This document shows, piece by piece, positions 12,121 to 24,038 of a stretch of 64,000 bases of DNA (position 1 is its first letter; each line of letters opens with the position of its first letter). The position numbers were made by a program, and so were the translations under genes. Below the pieces are notes generated by a model. That model made no database searches. It worked only from the letters and a program-made list of their open reading frames with translations, and was not told the DNA's origin. Source of the DNA: Gnetum montanum (lineage: Eukaryota; Streptophyta; Gnetopsida; Gnetales; Gnetaceae); the NCBI GenBank assembly GCA_015680685.1, contig MNCI01011503.1, positions 1 through 64,000 of the forward strand, read 5' to 3'.

Positions 12121-13713
12121 TTTTGGCTATTTCTAGAATTTACTCATAAGTTAATATATAGTCATTATTTCCTAAAATTACTCCAATGACAATTATAAAA
12201 AGTAATGATGATTCATGAAGAGTTACAACTTTCCATGAAGTATAAGAAAGTGCAAGTCCTCACTTCATAAGATAAGAACAATTGATAAAATAATAAATGG
12301 AATATGAGAATGTAGAAGAAGTGGTAAAAGATAAAAATGAAAAAGCATCTAAGAACAAGTAAAATCATAAAATGATATTGTAACAATGGTTATAAGTAAT
12401 GTTTGTAAGATAGAATATAAAAAAGCAATGATTCATAAAAGAATGGAGGAAGAAAGTTCTAATTGTAAGTCCAAAAAGTAGCATTAGGAGTAATAAATTC
12501 CATTAGAATAACTAATAAATGGCCTCTTAAAGAAGGAGAGAAGATCCAAGTTCTAACAAACATAACTTTGTTCAATTTCTTAACTAAGAAGAAGTACAAA
12601 GAAGTTTGTGTAAATAGTGACTTAGCAAAGTAGAAAGAAGTTTGTGTAAATAAGTCAAAAGAAACTTAACTAAGCATAGTAGTCAAAGTGAAGTTAAGTT
12701 AAAAAGAATACTTAACAAAGTACAATGAAGATTGTGAATTTAATTTCACTAAGAACTTAATGATATACCAAGTAAGAACTATGAAAATTCAATGTATAAG
12801 CATTTTTAATATAATGAGTTCTAAGAAATAATCATAAGTATATCATAACCTTACGATGAAGAGTCAATAGAATTCCAAAAGAAGATTCAATACTAAAGAA
12901 AAAATAACATCACCAAAAGATAAGAAGTTCTTACATTCTTATAATGATTAAGTATATAATTACAAGAAGCCCAAAGATGACAATTACAAATCATTAGAAC
13001 TAGACATAATACTTGTTATAAACTATCTTTGATAGCTTATGACTAGAAGTAAGCTACAAAATAAAGTTAACATAATTCTACTCATCATAGGATGATTTGT
13101 AAATAATTAATTCAATAATATTGATAACTACAAAGAATTACAAAAAGTAATTATTATTATGAAGAAAGTTACAATCTTACAATTTTACAATATTACTTCC
13201 TCCTTATTCGATCCTAGAAGATTTGTAGATTTGTCTCAAAGACATAAAGTCAAACTCAAACATGGTATTAGAGATAGTTTAGGGAAAGGAAATGATGAAG
13301 AACAACATACACTAGAGAAGAAGTAGAAATTATCATAATTCATAACCTAAGAGGAGCAAATCATGAAGCCTAAAATTTCAAGGTAATTAGAGAGTGGTAA
13401 TAGGCAAAAAATAAAATAGCCTTAATAGTTACAAGATAGTTTAAGATCCACATGATTACTCAAAAGCATTATAATGAATATAAAGCATGAAAGTTTAGAA
13501 AATGGCATTCAGATGAGGTAGAGAAGAGGTCATATATATGCACAAGCAATGATTAAAATTATTCATTAGTTTATAAGAACTAAAAGGTCAAGGCAATCAA
13601 GAAAAGAAGTGAAAAAAACATAATAGAAGTAGAGAAATCATAGTAAGTGGATGAAGAAATTAAGATATTTTAATGTCCAATATTAAACATTATTAAAAAA
13701 CTAGCAAAGAATA
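12121..13713. other. AT-rich, no recognisable gene
   Basis: A purine-rich plus strand with repeated AAGTT, AAGAAGT and AACTTAA words (for example GAAGTTTGTGTAAATA twice near 12600 and 12645). No frame longer than about 50 codons. It may be leader or spacer of E4 or of a lost element, but nothing specific can be supported. Confidence 0.5.
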
Positions 13714-14546
13714 TGATGAGTGGCAAGATACCCCTACACCCAACCATATGAATCACAGGCATTCACACATGATCCAATTGAATTCCATGGATGAGACTAG
13801 TTATGGCATCTAGATCACCATACCTTGATTACAGTTCACTATTTTCCCACTTGGACTAGTCGTAGCTTTGTCATGTATGGTTTAGTCCAAAGTGAGATGT
13901 ATGATGTTATCTAATTCTATGCTACTCCTAATGATGATAAATAGATGAATTAACTAAGTTATTGAATGATGGAACATGAATTCTAACTAGCCTATGTTTG
14001 ATGGGTATCTATGCTTAATCATCCATATACATCTTGGACTTTGTGAGACTATTTCTAGAATTGCCACGGGTATGTCACTAGGTATGCCAAACAATATACT
14101 GCTAGGTTACCAAGCATCTTACACTTAAATGCTCATGATTAAGGTATATGAATTCCACTTAATAACAAAAAAAAATGAAAAAATTTAATAAAGAAAGTAG
14201 TAAATAATTAAATATTCAAAGAAATAATAATCTAAGTGGGTGTTGTAATGATGGGAGTAATCTTGATCTTTATTGCCAGTCATGTAATGTGTCCAAGTAC
14301 ATCACACTCAAACAAAGGTGTCATACAATTTCAAACATCACAATGTAGAAATGCATTGTAAATAACAAAAATTTAAGAAAGACTACCAAAAAATAAAAAC
14401 TAAAACTATCTTCTACTTCTACACTTCATGTCTCAACTAGGCATCCAAGTGCTATATTTATAGGCCAACCCAAAGGAGATGAAATCAAATATCTGATGTT
14501 GCTTCTTGGCTCTGATGTTGAGGCCTAACAAGATGATGACTCATCA
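13714..14546 (-). mobile_element. 3' LTR of a minus-strand Athila-like element (copy i)
   Basis: Starts TGATGAGTGGCAAG and ends TCATCA, so the ends are short inverted repeats as in the other Athila-like LTRs here. It is 833 bp, close to the 839-bp E1 5' LTR, and shares several blocks (CACCCAACCATATGAATCA at 13738 against 62817). The TATA box in minus orientation is near 14451-14466. The right end abuts TATCCCCATGACTAA, a reverse-complement polypurine tract, so the body lies to the right. Confidence 0.8.
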
Positions 14547-15873
14547 TATCCCCATGACTAAATGAAAACTCATCCTCAAGTTAAAAAAAATGAAGAACAA
14601 GTTCTTTACAAAATATTTGGCAGTTATGGGATTATTGATTAATGTAAAAAATGAACAAAAAAATTTACTCTTACATGCCATAACAGTGTAATACAAAAAT
14701 AGGAAACATTATTACAAAATAGAAACAAAAATTGAAAAGCTCATGTGGTGCGTGAAGGTGGTGGCTCTTTCATGGGGTGCTTTTCCTTGTTGCTAGGATT
14801 TTGAAATTTGTAGCGATTCAACAATGCTTGCAAGTTTTTCTCTTCGGTCCTTGGGTCATATACTATCTAGCTACTAAGTCGATGTTTGCTAGTGCTGGTA
14901 CATACCAACGACATGGTAGTTGTAGGAACATTTGATTTCCCTTTACATAACACACTATAAACTACTATCATTATTTCTTGAAGGCCCTAACATTATTTCT
15001 AAGTTCATGATAATCAGCTAATCTTCTAACTAGGTTCAAGGCTACGTCCTTCTATCCTTAATAGCCAACTTTAATCACCTCTAATTTTGAGTTTGCCACC
15101 TCTAGTTTCTACAAAGCACCCTTTTGATCTATGAACTCTTTTTCATATAATGCATAGGTGGTTGCCACTTTTTTTTCTAGCTTTTCTTGGGATGACTTAA
15201 TATTAACATGGCAAGGTTGGCATATCTAAGGTTAGCCAACACCATGTATTCTTTTAGATTTTCTATTGGCAAGTTCTTATTCTTGACTTCTACTTGATGG
15301 ACCAAGGAATAGCTATCTAAGATAGGCTACGATATGTGGCTTTTGACCATCTGGATTTTTTTTCATTGATCTACTTATACATGCCTACATGGTTGCAGAA
15401 GTTATCCTTTAATTTCTCATGCTTTTTGACCTCATTCATGACTCAAAATAGGTTGGACTTATTCCTACTTCCCTAGCTAGCTACTTTAGTGATCTTCTGC
15501 AAATGGCACATCAAAGGCCTATAGTCTTGTAGTTGCAGTGGTGGTGGAGCTTATGTCTATGGGCACTACTTAAGCTCACATTTTGTTTCTGCTTATGGCT
15601 TTGCCTCCTTCTCTACTTCTTGTTCTTCACCAAAATATTTCTTAGTGCTATAGGTTTTAGGAGTTTAAAAAAGGAGGCATTCTAAGCCTTCCTAGGAATA
15701 TCATTGGTATATCCCATGATAGCAATGTACTTACACATCCTTCTAATTAAGAAAGGAAATGGAATTATTGGTTTTCCTACTTTATTTTCTTCTAAATTCC
15801 ATTGGATTTTAGTGAAATAGAACTAGGGAACATTAGTTGCAAATTTTCCCTTTAAAATAGCACTTCCCCTATA
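14547..15873 (-). pseudogene. Athila-like 3' ORF (ORF3), copy i
   Basis: The best preserved N-terminal part of this family besides E1. The minus strand near 15700-15860 reads FYFTKIQWNLEENKVGK and then IPFPFLIRRMCKYIA and GYTNDIPRKA. The E1 copy has GFPFLCLIRKSCKRKGI and HYTNDIVRQA at the equivalent position. Below about 15300 the sequence is Lys/Glu/Leu-rich with coiled-coil character, ending near the LTR with a short Pro-rich tail. It sits between pol and 3' LTR in sense orientation. The function is unknown; an env-like role is only positional inference. Truncated at 15874 by element E7. Confidence 0.6.
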
Positions 15874-17890
15874 TGGGAAAAAAGCTCATTTGAGAAAACT
15901 ATTGCCTAGGGTGTCTCCTGTATGGGTATGAAAACCTAGAAATAGTCTTAGCTTGAGAGGGCCATATAATATTTCAAAAAAAAAAGTAAATTGAACTGTT
16001 TGGAGAATTCAAATTGGACAACTATCTTGAAATTCAAGGCTTCATGAAAACATAGTAGGTAGCAAAAAAAATTAAATTTTTCCCTAGTTCCCACTGTTGC
16101 CACTGATTTATGTTGTCTCATCATTGTGGATGCCACCATAGCCAATGCTACTCATAGCCATTGGGAGAGGGAGAGGAAAATATTTGTCTAGTGTTCCACC
16201 ACCACGAGCTTTGTTATTGCCTACCATGAAACCTATCATTGTTGGCAAAAAACCCAAGGAGGCTACCTGTTGTAGCTGCAACGTTGCTAAAGAGAGAACC
16301 TTGTTGTAGTTGCTAGTTCAAATCTACAAAGAGAGGGAAAGAGAGAGAGAAAAAAATATTGATGTCAACCACTATCATTCGTGGTTGCTACCAAGTAGAA
16401 AACCCTTGTGGTAGCAAGAACAAAAACCATGCTACACAAAGACATGCTACCGCTACTACTATTGGGTGTTAACATCACTACCACTATACACCCTCATTGA
16501 TTTATATCATGAGAGAGAAAACTAGAACCCCTCTACTAGCCAAAAGGATCATCATATCTTCACATTTCCTTGTCACATATGCTACCATAGCTAACACTAC
16601 TCATAGCCATTGAGAGGGGGACAAAGGAAAATCTATTTCACCACTAATCATCATTATAGTTTGTGGGTCTATCCATCGCTATTTTCTAGGGAAAGGAGAA
16701 GGGGGAGAGAGATGCCACTATTTTCTACTGTACATGTTGCAAACATGACATTCATAGCCTTTGTTTCCTAGCATGCACCTCATTCTATCTACTACACATG
16801 TTGCTAGAGAGAGGAGAGGCTGGACCCCCATGAGAGAGAGGTTGGCCCCTAATGAGAGAGAGGATAGCCCTTGATGAAAGAGAGGCTGGTCCCCAATGTG
16901 AGAGAGAGGATAGCCTTAATGTCATAGAGAGGTTGGCCCCTTTGATTCCATAGCTGCTATGGGTACTATTACCATTGCAAGTTTTCTAGCTACTACTCAA
17001 TAAAGGAGAGCCCTAGCATAGCCTACCATGCATCTCACTGCTACTAACACACCACTATTAGTGCATCTATCCCTACCATTGCCACCTCAAGAGCTTGTAT
17101 GCCTATCACACACTACATAGGAAGGTCACCTACTACCATTGGCTATAGTTATTAGGAAACACCATTACTATCATGATTGCCACCATCATGCACCCTATCG
17201 AAGAGGGGAGAGCCTAGATGATGATGATATGCCAAAGAAAGAGAAATCATTGTCTTTTGGTTTCCTTTAGAGAGGGGAGTCCTCAATAGATGATCCACCT
17301 ATCACCTATTGCTCAACCTCCCACTGGTGCTAAAAGTCGCCTCCTTCCTCCTTGTAATTGTCTGTAGTGTAGCTTGCTACTACAAGAGAGAGAGGAAAAG
17401 CGACAAGTGCTATTTGCCATGTGGCACAATGTTGCCACTAGAGAGAAAGAAGGCCATGCGCCTTCTCAACCATAACATCTACTCCTCTACTTTTATAGTT
17501 GGTGATTTGTGTATCAAAATGCCTACATCCTAAATCAATTACACCCATCACCCAAGCTATTACACAACTTTGATAATACTTGGGACTACCACATTATCAA
17601 TTACATCACCACCACATATAACTCCTAGAATCACATGGATGTAACTTCCACCACATTCTCCACCATCATTAGTTATGCCAACTTTGTCGACATTACGTAA
17701 CTCACATTCTATACCACCTAGGCCATTATGCCCATGCCATCATGACATGGGAAGGTAATTGTCACCATAAGCTTGCCATTATGAATAGGGCCCTAAGATG
17801 TCCTTGTACAAATTAACTTTCTTTGTGCTTGGTGCCAGAAGATTAGACTTGTTGATCATGGCCTTAAGCTTAGCATGGGTGATATTGGCA
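15874..17890 (-). mobile_element. Left (3') LTR of short-bodied element E7
   Basis: A direct repeat of 18308-20194 that holds over its whole length with many substitutions and small indels. It starts TGGGAAAAAA and ends TTGGCA. On the right it abuts CAACACTTAGCCCCCAAACT, whose reverse complement TTTGGGGGCTAAGTGTTG is a good polypurine tract, so I read the element as minus strand. The body has Cys/His-like triplet-rich CCAC/ACC runs and a GAGAGAG minisatellite. No pol-type coding: the frame at 17309-17533 has no counterpart in the other copy. Confidence 0.6.
16795..16950. repeat. GAGAGAG minisatellite, period about 28 bp (left E7 LTR)
   Basis: Four to five units of the type GAGAGAGGCTGGCCCCTAAT, with GGTTGGCCCC and GGATAGCCC variants. 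Confidence 0.65.
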
Positions 17891-18307
17891 TCAACACTTA
17901 GCCCCCAAACTATAAATTTCATGCAGGTTCAAGAAGCAACACAATCATAAAAATCTTAAAAGCAGATGTAGAAGACAAAGTACAAAGTTAAGGCTTAGGT
18001 AAGGATTGCCAAAACATAAATATAAAAATGAAACTGGGAAAACAAGGGTTTAAAAATTTGAAATAGGATTAAAGATGGATGATGAGACTTAGGTAATGTA
18101 AATTTTAGGAAACATACTTTTAGGATTAGAAAAAAAAAGGTTCGAAAATTATTAGAAAATAAAGCAAAAAAAATTCCCAAAACAAAGGCTTAAAAAAATA
18201 TTTTAGTAAAAAAAAAAGCAAATTTTGAAATAGGATTAGGAAACAAGTTATGCCCTCCTTCTATTACCAAAAAATTATTTATGCATAAATTTTGGACATA
18301 CCAACAC
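17891..18307 (-). mobile_element. Internal region of E7 (417 bp, non-coding)
   Basis: Contains a polypurine tract (reverse complement of 17891-17912) next to the left LTR and, next to the right LTR, GTTGGTATGTCC on the minus strand, which only loosely resembles a primer-binding site. The middle is A-rich with runs of 8-10 A. No gag or pol. The small minus-strand frame 17995-18180 is compositional. Two large LTRs around such a short body suggest a non-autonomous or internally deleted element. Confidence 0.5.
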
Positions 18308-20194
18308 TAGGGAAAAAACTTGTTTGAAGAGACTATGGCTTAGGGTGCCTTTGATATGGGTATGAAAACCTGAAAATAGTCTCAGCTAGAGAGGGCCATG
18401 TGATATTTCAAAAAACAATTATACTAAAAAGTTATGAGAATTCAAATTGAACAATTTTCTTAAAATTAAATACTTCATGAGAACATAGTAGGTAGCAAGA
18501 AAATTTAAATTTTACCTTGATTCCCCATTAGTATCATTGGTTCATACTGTCTCATCATTCTAGATGTTGCTATAGTTGACACTACTCGTAGCCACCAAGG
18601 AAGGGAGAGAGAGAGAGCTTTATCTAGTGTTCCACTACCATGAACCTTGTCATCACCTACCACGCAACATACCGTTGGTGATAGAAAACCCAAGGAGGCT
18701 GCCTATTATAGCTTCACCATTGTTAAAGAGAGAAAAAAGGAGAACCCTACTATAGTCATTGGTTTGGATCTACAAAGAGAGGGAAAGAGAGAGAGAGAAA
18801 GATCCCTCCATCAATTTCTATCATTCATAGTTATTACTAGGTAGAAAACCCTTGTGGCAACAAGGACAAAAACCTCATTGCGCAAGGATGTGCTACCATT
18901 GCTATTGGATGTTACCATCACTACCACTATCGGCCATCATTGACTGTTGCTAGGAGAGAGAAAACTAGAACCCCTTCACTAGCCAGAAGGACCACCATTG
19001 CCTCTTGTTTCCTCATCATGGATGCTACTATAACTAACATTGCTTGTAGCTATTGAGAGAGGAATAGAGAAAGATCTGTTCTACTACGAACCATTGTTAC
19101 TATTCATGGTTTTATCCACTGCTGTATGCTAGGGAAGGTAAAAGAGATAAAGAGATGCTATTTCTATTTGCTCTGCATGCTACAGACATGTTGTTTACAA
19201 CCTCTGTTTCCTAGCATGCATGCCATTTTGTCTACCGCATGTGCCATTAGAGAGAGAAGAAGATGGACCCTAATGAAAGAGAGGCTAACCCCCAATGTGA
19301 GAGAGAGGCAAGCCCCCAATATGATAGAGAGGCTAGACTTGATGAGAGAGAGAGGCTATCCACCCTTGTTCCCACAACTGCTATTAGTACTCTTACCATT
19401 GTAGGCTTCCTAGCTACTACTTGAGAAAGGGGAGGCTTTCCATAGTCTACCATGCACCTTACTACTATTGACACGTTGTTATCTATGCATATACACCTAC
19501 CATTTGTACCTCAAGAGCTCACCTACCTATCACACATTGCATAGGAAGGCCACCTACTACCACTGGCTGTAATTGCTATGCACCATTGTTGCTATCATGA
19601 TCACCACCATCATGCACCTTGCTAGAGAGGGGAGAGGCTGGACAATGATGATATAAAAAAGAAAGATAAATTATCATCTACTAGCTTCCATTGGAGAGGG
19701 AATTCCTTGATAGATGATCCACCTACCGCTCGTTTCTCAACCCCTCACTAGTGCTAAGAGTTTTCTATTTTTCCCTACAATCATCTGCAGTGCACCCTAC
19801 TATTGCAAGAGAGAGAGGGAAGGTTGTAGGTGCTGCTCATCATCTAGCACCACATTATCACCAANATTACACAACTTTTTTAATTTCTAAGACTGCCATG
19901 TTGTCGATTATGACACCAAACATAACTCCTAGAACCACCTGGACATAACTCCCACCACATTGTCCACCACCATCAATTACACCACCTCTGTTGATGTTAT
20001 GTAACCCACATTCTACACCACTTCGGCTGCTATTTCCATCCCTTCATGGTGTGGCAATGTAATCACCACCACAAGCTCACCATAATGAATATGAACCTAA
20101 GATATTCTTGTACAAATTAACTTTCTTTATGCTCAGTGACACAGGATTATATTTGTTGATCATGGCCCCATGCCTAGCATGGGCAATGTTGGCA
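18308..20194 (-). mobile_element. Right (5') LTR of E7
   Basis: Partner of 15874-17890: same start (TAGGGAAAAAA, with TG changed to TA) and same end (TTGGCA). It contains an equivalent GAGAGAG array and one N at 19865. The bases after it (TTAAT) do not match those before the left LTR (CTATA), so a target duplication is not confirmed. Small open frames inside (18505-18693, 19126-19404, 19247-19474, 19751-19948) are low-complexity readings of the repeat. Confidence 0.58.
19245..19370. repeat. GAGAGAG minisatellite, period about 26-30 bp (right E7 LTR)
   Basis: Three to four units of AGAGAGGCTAACCCCCAATG type, homologous to the array at 16795-16950. Confidence 0.6.
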
Positions 20195-21030
20195 TTAATA
20201 ATTTTTTTCAATAATTTGTAAATTTTCTTAAAATAAGAGTGAAGTAGACTTGACTTTATTACATTCACTTTATTCTTATTTTTATTTTTACTTTTATTAT
20301 AATTTAAGTAAAAGTGACTTTGATTTAGTTTCTTGCATATCCTTTTTATTATGATGAAAAGGTGGACCCACATGTGGAAATATGTGAGAAAGAAATTACA
20401 TTTTATATTAATTTGTTTACATATCTATGTAGTGGCAAGGCTATATGCTAATGTAATTAGTTGGTTTCAACTAGAATCGGTAACTAAATGTAACCATGTA
20501 GGGAAGTTACTTTGAACCGTTATACTTAGTATGCATAAATATTTAGGAGAAGGAATGAGAATCATGTAAGGAAGCATTTCAATTACAAATTGTGATGTGT
20601 GTCATTGCAAAGAGATATTGTGAAGGACATCATGAAATGCTAAGCTTATTCTACTAAGGACATCATGAAAATTTTTTAATACTTTTCTGTAAAGAAAGTA
20701 TTACACTTACTCTTTTTTGCAAAGAAAGTAGTTTAGGTTATCTAGTGATAGATAACTTCAAGATATATTTTGTTATTTTTATTTATTATATCTTTTTATT
20801 AGTGTTATCATGAGATTTCCTTAAGTGTTAAATCACTATGCAAGTTGAAAAATGAGTCAATCCATCTATCTTTAAACATTTATAGATTCCAATATTACAA
20901 TGTTAAATTAGATAAGCAACACATACATTTTAGATTAATTTGGTAACTAGATTCATTAGTATCATGGTTAGGTTTTGGAGTTAGTCTTAATATAAGCTAA
21001 GTTACTTATTGGTCCAAAATTGATCTGTCA
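20195..21030 (+). mobile_element. Probable 5' LTR of plus-strand element E5 (left end uncertain)
   Basis: The right end CTGTCA lies a few bases before an Athila-type primer-binding site and a gag start, so an LTR must end here. The left end is placed where E7 similarity stops. AT-rich, no coding features; the frames at 20077-20373 and 20333-20515 are not conserved elsewhere. Confidence 0.45.
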
Positions 21031-21034
21031 TTCT

Positions 21035-21054
21035 TGACACCATTGTGGGGGAAC
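21035..21054 (+). promoter_or_regulatory. Primer-binding site of E5
   Basis: TGACACCATTGTGGGGGAAC closely resembles the tRNA-Asp-type primer-binding site of Athila elements, with the changes mainly G-to-A or C-to-T. It starts 5 bp after the LTR end and is followed by a gag ATG at 21077. Confidence 0.6.
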
Positions 21055-21076
21055 AACTTAGTTCAGAAAATATAGG

Positions 21077-21283
21077 ATGGCTCCAAAACTAGAAAATTTT
21101 TGGAAAGATGGGAACAATACGTGAAGGGATGAAAATAATGGGTTAATTAAGAAGGAAAAAGAAACTGATCCTATTACAAACTATAATGGTTCTTTGATCC
21201 AACTTAATGTAGATAACAAATTGGAAGAGGATCATGAAACCTTTATCCGCCAAAATATATAGATAGGAAAAGCTCAACTAATG
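21077..21283 (+). pseudogene. N-terminal gag of E5, truncated
   Basis: The ATG at 21077 opens MAPKLENFWKDGNN, then a stop, then a polar stretch (KKEKETDPITNYNG, LEEDHETFIRQN). No capsid domain is reached, because the LTR at 21284 cuts it. Assignment as gag rests on position after LTR and primer-binding site, not on a motif. Confidence 0.45.
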
Positions 21284-22138
21284 TGTCATGAGTATTCTCT
21301 TTGTCTAACGATACATATCATGAGAATTTACACATGACTTGATCATATTTCATGGACTAGACTAGTGTACTATCTCGATAGCTAAATATTTGATTGTGGG
21401 TCACTATCTTTTTAGCTATATGTGTGTCGCTCTTAATGCATATGGTTAAGTACAACTAAGATATATGATAGTAATGTTTCTAAGGCTATAATAAAATATT
21501 ATTAAAATATAGAAATTAAATCTAAATTAAGCTAATGTAGAAATTAAGACTAAGCTATATTAAGTGATAAGTATTTATTCTTGATTTCTCATACACTTCC
21601 CAAACTTTCATAATCACCACTATGTTACTAAGTGCTTATTACTAGGTGGGCCAACTAAGAATATAGCTGGCATTATCAAATGATACATGTTATGCTTGAA
21701 ACCAATAATACTTATGTTGCCATAACTATCATGTAATGAAATATAAATAATTAACTAAATGTATGCAAAGTAAAGGAATAATAAAATTAAAGTCTAACTA
21801 AAAAAAGAATTAAATAAAGCCAAGTGCTATAATGAGGGTAAATCAATCTCAATATTGTTATTGTTCATAAAAATGTGTCTAGGTACATGATCACTTGTAT
21901 AAGATTCCAGTAAATCAATTTATGTTTATATTTTGGGCACTTAGCAATTAATTCTAACTTATTTGGAAACAAACTACAAAATCTTCGTCACAACTATGAA
22001 CAAAATATTTCATAAATGCAATTGGTATGCACATTTATATAAGCATTTATGTCTAATATGTTAATAATGATATATCAACCTAGCATGTTGTATGTTAATG
22101 TAGTTGCATTAACACAACTCACTAAAGATTGGTCATCA
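21284..22138 (-). mobile_element. Athila-like LTR (copy iii), minus
   Basis: Starts TGTCATGAG and ends TCATCA (855 bp), with blocks shared with 13714-14546 (for example AGTGCTATAATGAGGGTAAATC at 21824-21845, matching the GTGTTGTAATG block at 14230). The right end abuts TACCTCCATGATTAAC, again an inverted polypurine tract. Confidence 0.68.
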
Positions 22139-22389
22139 TACCTCCATGATTAACTAAAAATTTATCCTCATGTTAAGAAAATTAGAATAGATTTTATTTA
22201 CAAAATGTGAGAATGATTATAATGTCTAACTTAATGGATTGACTAGAGTGCCACATTACAAAAAAGTTATTTGAGTGGCTTTACACTTTGATAAAAACTA
22301 AAATTTGAATACATTATACTTACAAAAAAATTATGTAGATATTTACAAAAACACCTAAGACATATGCATCATGTTGTACCTAGTGTTGG
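22139..22389 (-). mobile_element. 3' untranslated stub of the copy iii element
   Basis: About 250 bp matching the beginning of other minus-strand Athila-like 3' regions (ATGTTAAGAAAATTAG and so on). It then joins abruptly to the middle of another LTR, so an internal deletion or recombination removed the body. Confidence 0.5.
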
Positions 22390-22749
22390 TAGTCCAAGTG
22401 CTGCAATGTTTGATTAGAAAGCTCATCTTTATTGTTGCACATATTGAGTTGCTTAAATAAAATAGTGCTTGAATAAAAATCCATACACTCTTTGACTCCT
22501 AGTATGGGCACTCAAAAAATATTCTAACTTTCAAGTGGAAAAACTACTAGAGCTTCACTACAACTATCAGACTTATTATCATAAATGTTATGGATAGGTG
22601 CACATTTATAGACGAAATAAGGTGCCCTGTCAATGGGTTAAGCCATGGATTGATGAGATCCCATTGATGGGGTCATGTCAATGAAATATTGTTAATGGAA
22701 TCACATCAATAGCATCTTGTCAATGTAGCCAAACCATGACTGCTCATCA
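22390..22749 (-). mobile_element. Truncated 3' LTR of E1
   Basis: Aligns with 63290-63631, the right half of the E1 5' LTR: AAAGCTCATCTTTATTGTTGC against AAAGCTCATTTTTATTATCGC, CACTCAAAAAATATTCTAAC in both, and the end GACTGCTCATCA against GATGACTCATCA. The left half is missing. Confidence 0.75.
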
Positions 22750-22937
22750 TTCCCCTATGACTGAATGAAAAATCATCCTTGAGTATTTTTACAAAATTTG
22801 GGATGGTATGGAATTATTTATTGACTATAGAAAAAAATAAACATAAAAAAAATTGAGTGCCCATGTGTATGATTTTATAATTATTATAAAATTTCGATGT
22901 TTAGAATAAAAAAATTGAACACTAGGACAAAACTAAG
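22750..22937 (-). mobile_element. 3' end of E1 body with inverted polypurine tract, left of the E2 insertion
   Basis: TTCCCCTATGACTGAATG at 22750 is the inverted polypurine tract of E1. The next 170 bp are the E1 3' untranslated region, which resumes at 51598 after E2. The last 5 bases, CTAAG, are the left copy of the E2 target duplication. Non-coding. Confidence 0.65.
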
Positions 22938-23130
22938 TGATGAGAGTAGTTACTCTAGTAGTTACTCTAGCAATTATTCTAATTATTGGAGTAGTTACTC
23001 TAGTATTTACTCTAGTAGTTACATTAGTAGTTATTCTAATTATTAGAGTGGTTACTGTATTGGCTGCTTTAGCAGTTATTCTAATTATTAGAGCGGTTAT
23101 TCTAAATATTAGAGTAGTTGCTCCCAAGCC
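22938..23130. repeat. U3 short repeats of the E2 LTR
   Basis: About fifteen copies of a 10-12 bp unit GTTACTCTAGTA, with every third unit varied to TTATTCTAATTATTAGAG. The same array, shortened, is at 50662-50810. Confidence 0.75.
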
Positions 23131-23902
23131 TATAAATACAATGCCTAGGCGCACAATTGAGAAGAAGTCTTTCAGCAGTCAAGTAGAAAAACTCTTACAA
23201 TCTGTTTGAAAGTTAGAGTATTTTCCAAGTGCCTATAGGAGGAGGTCTAACTGTGAATGGATTTTTATTCAAGTACTGATGTACCTGAGCATACCATTAT
23301 GTTGGCAATAAAGATGAGCTCTTTGATTCATCCTTACAGCACTTGAGATTTGTTTTCTCACACATTTATTTTATTTTATTTTCTTATGCATTTATTGTAT
23401 TTTATTTTATTTTATGCACTTTACATTTATGTTATTAGCATAGCAATTCATTTTGATCAATTAAGAAAATCATTAAAATTACACAAGCATGACCCCTTCA
23501 AGCATATGTGCGACACATGGTAGCTCAAAAATGACTAGTGTTTAATAGCCCAGTAGTGTTTTCACTAGTTCAAGATGTGTACAGAAAGTGGAAATAGATG
23601 CTTGTGTTAGGATTAGTTGGAACTTAGTTAATGAGTAGTTAAGTTAAATTAGTCACCTAGTTATCTCTCCCTTTCCCTATTGGCACAGGACATAAAAACA
23701 TAAAAGATATAAAAATCATATGTCTCAAGCTTACTTAACCATACAATTGTGATATACAAGTATGTTTGGGAAGACAATGATAATTCAACCCATCCTTGTT
23801 TCACAAGGGTGCATAAGCACTTAGTCCTTGGAATTTGACTGGATCATGCGTGAAATGCTCGTATTTGTATGGTTGAACGTAGGGGTACCTCACTGCTCAT
23901 CA
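22938..23902 (+). mobile_element. 5' LTR of E2
   Basis: TGATGAG...CTCATCA ends; 965 bp; pairs with 50662-51597. The first 190 bp are a U3 array of GTTACTCTAGTA / TTATTCTAATTATTAGAG units. The TATA box TATAAATACA is at 23131, with strongly similar R/U5 sequence in both copies and a run of ATTTTATTTT near 23360-23410. Frames 22937-23209 (plus) and 22933-23154 (minus) are readings of the U3 repeat, not genes. Confidence 0.88.
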
Positions 23903-23922
23903 TCAGCACTGTTGTCAGGGAC
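23903..23922 (+). promoter_or_regulatory. Primer-binding site of E2
   Basis: GCACTGTTGTCAGGGAC directly after the LTR. It matches the Athila tRNA-Asp-type site apart from changes that are all C-to-T or G-to-A. Followed by TTAGTTGTTTGTGCACTA, also seen inverted next to the E1 5' LTR (62740-62792). Confidence 0.65.
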
Positions 23923-24038
23923 TTAGTTGTTTGTGCACTAATTAGAAATTAGGAAATCATTCAAATCATTGGAATGAACCCTTAGGGTTGATTGAGAAAA
24001 TAATAAATAAGAATACATTGCACACTGAATAGACAAGT

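Noticed and set aside
12121-13713. tRNA, rRNA or small-RNA genes
   Set aside because: No cloverleaf-like arms, box A/B pairs or rRNA-like stretches seen here or elsewhere in the window on reading; a covariance search would be needed to exclude them.
22933-23209. Hydrophobic open frames on both strands in the E2 LTR
   Set aside because: Repeated Val/Ile/Thr strings come from the 10-12 bp U3 repeat; the other LTR gives different lengths. Not a membrane protein gene.
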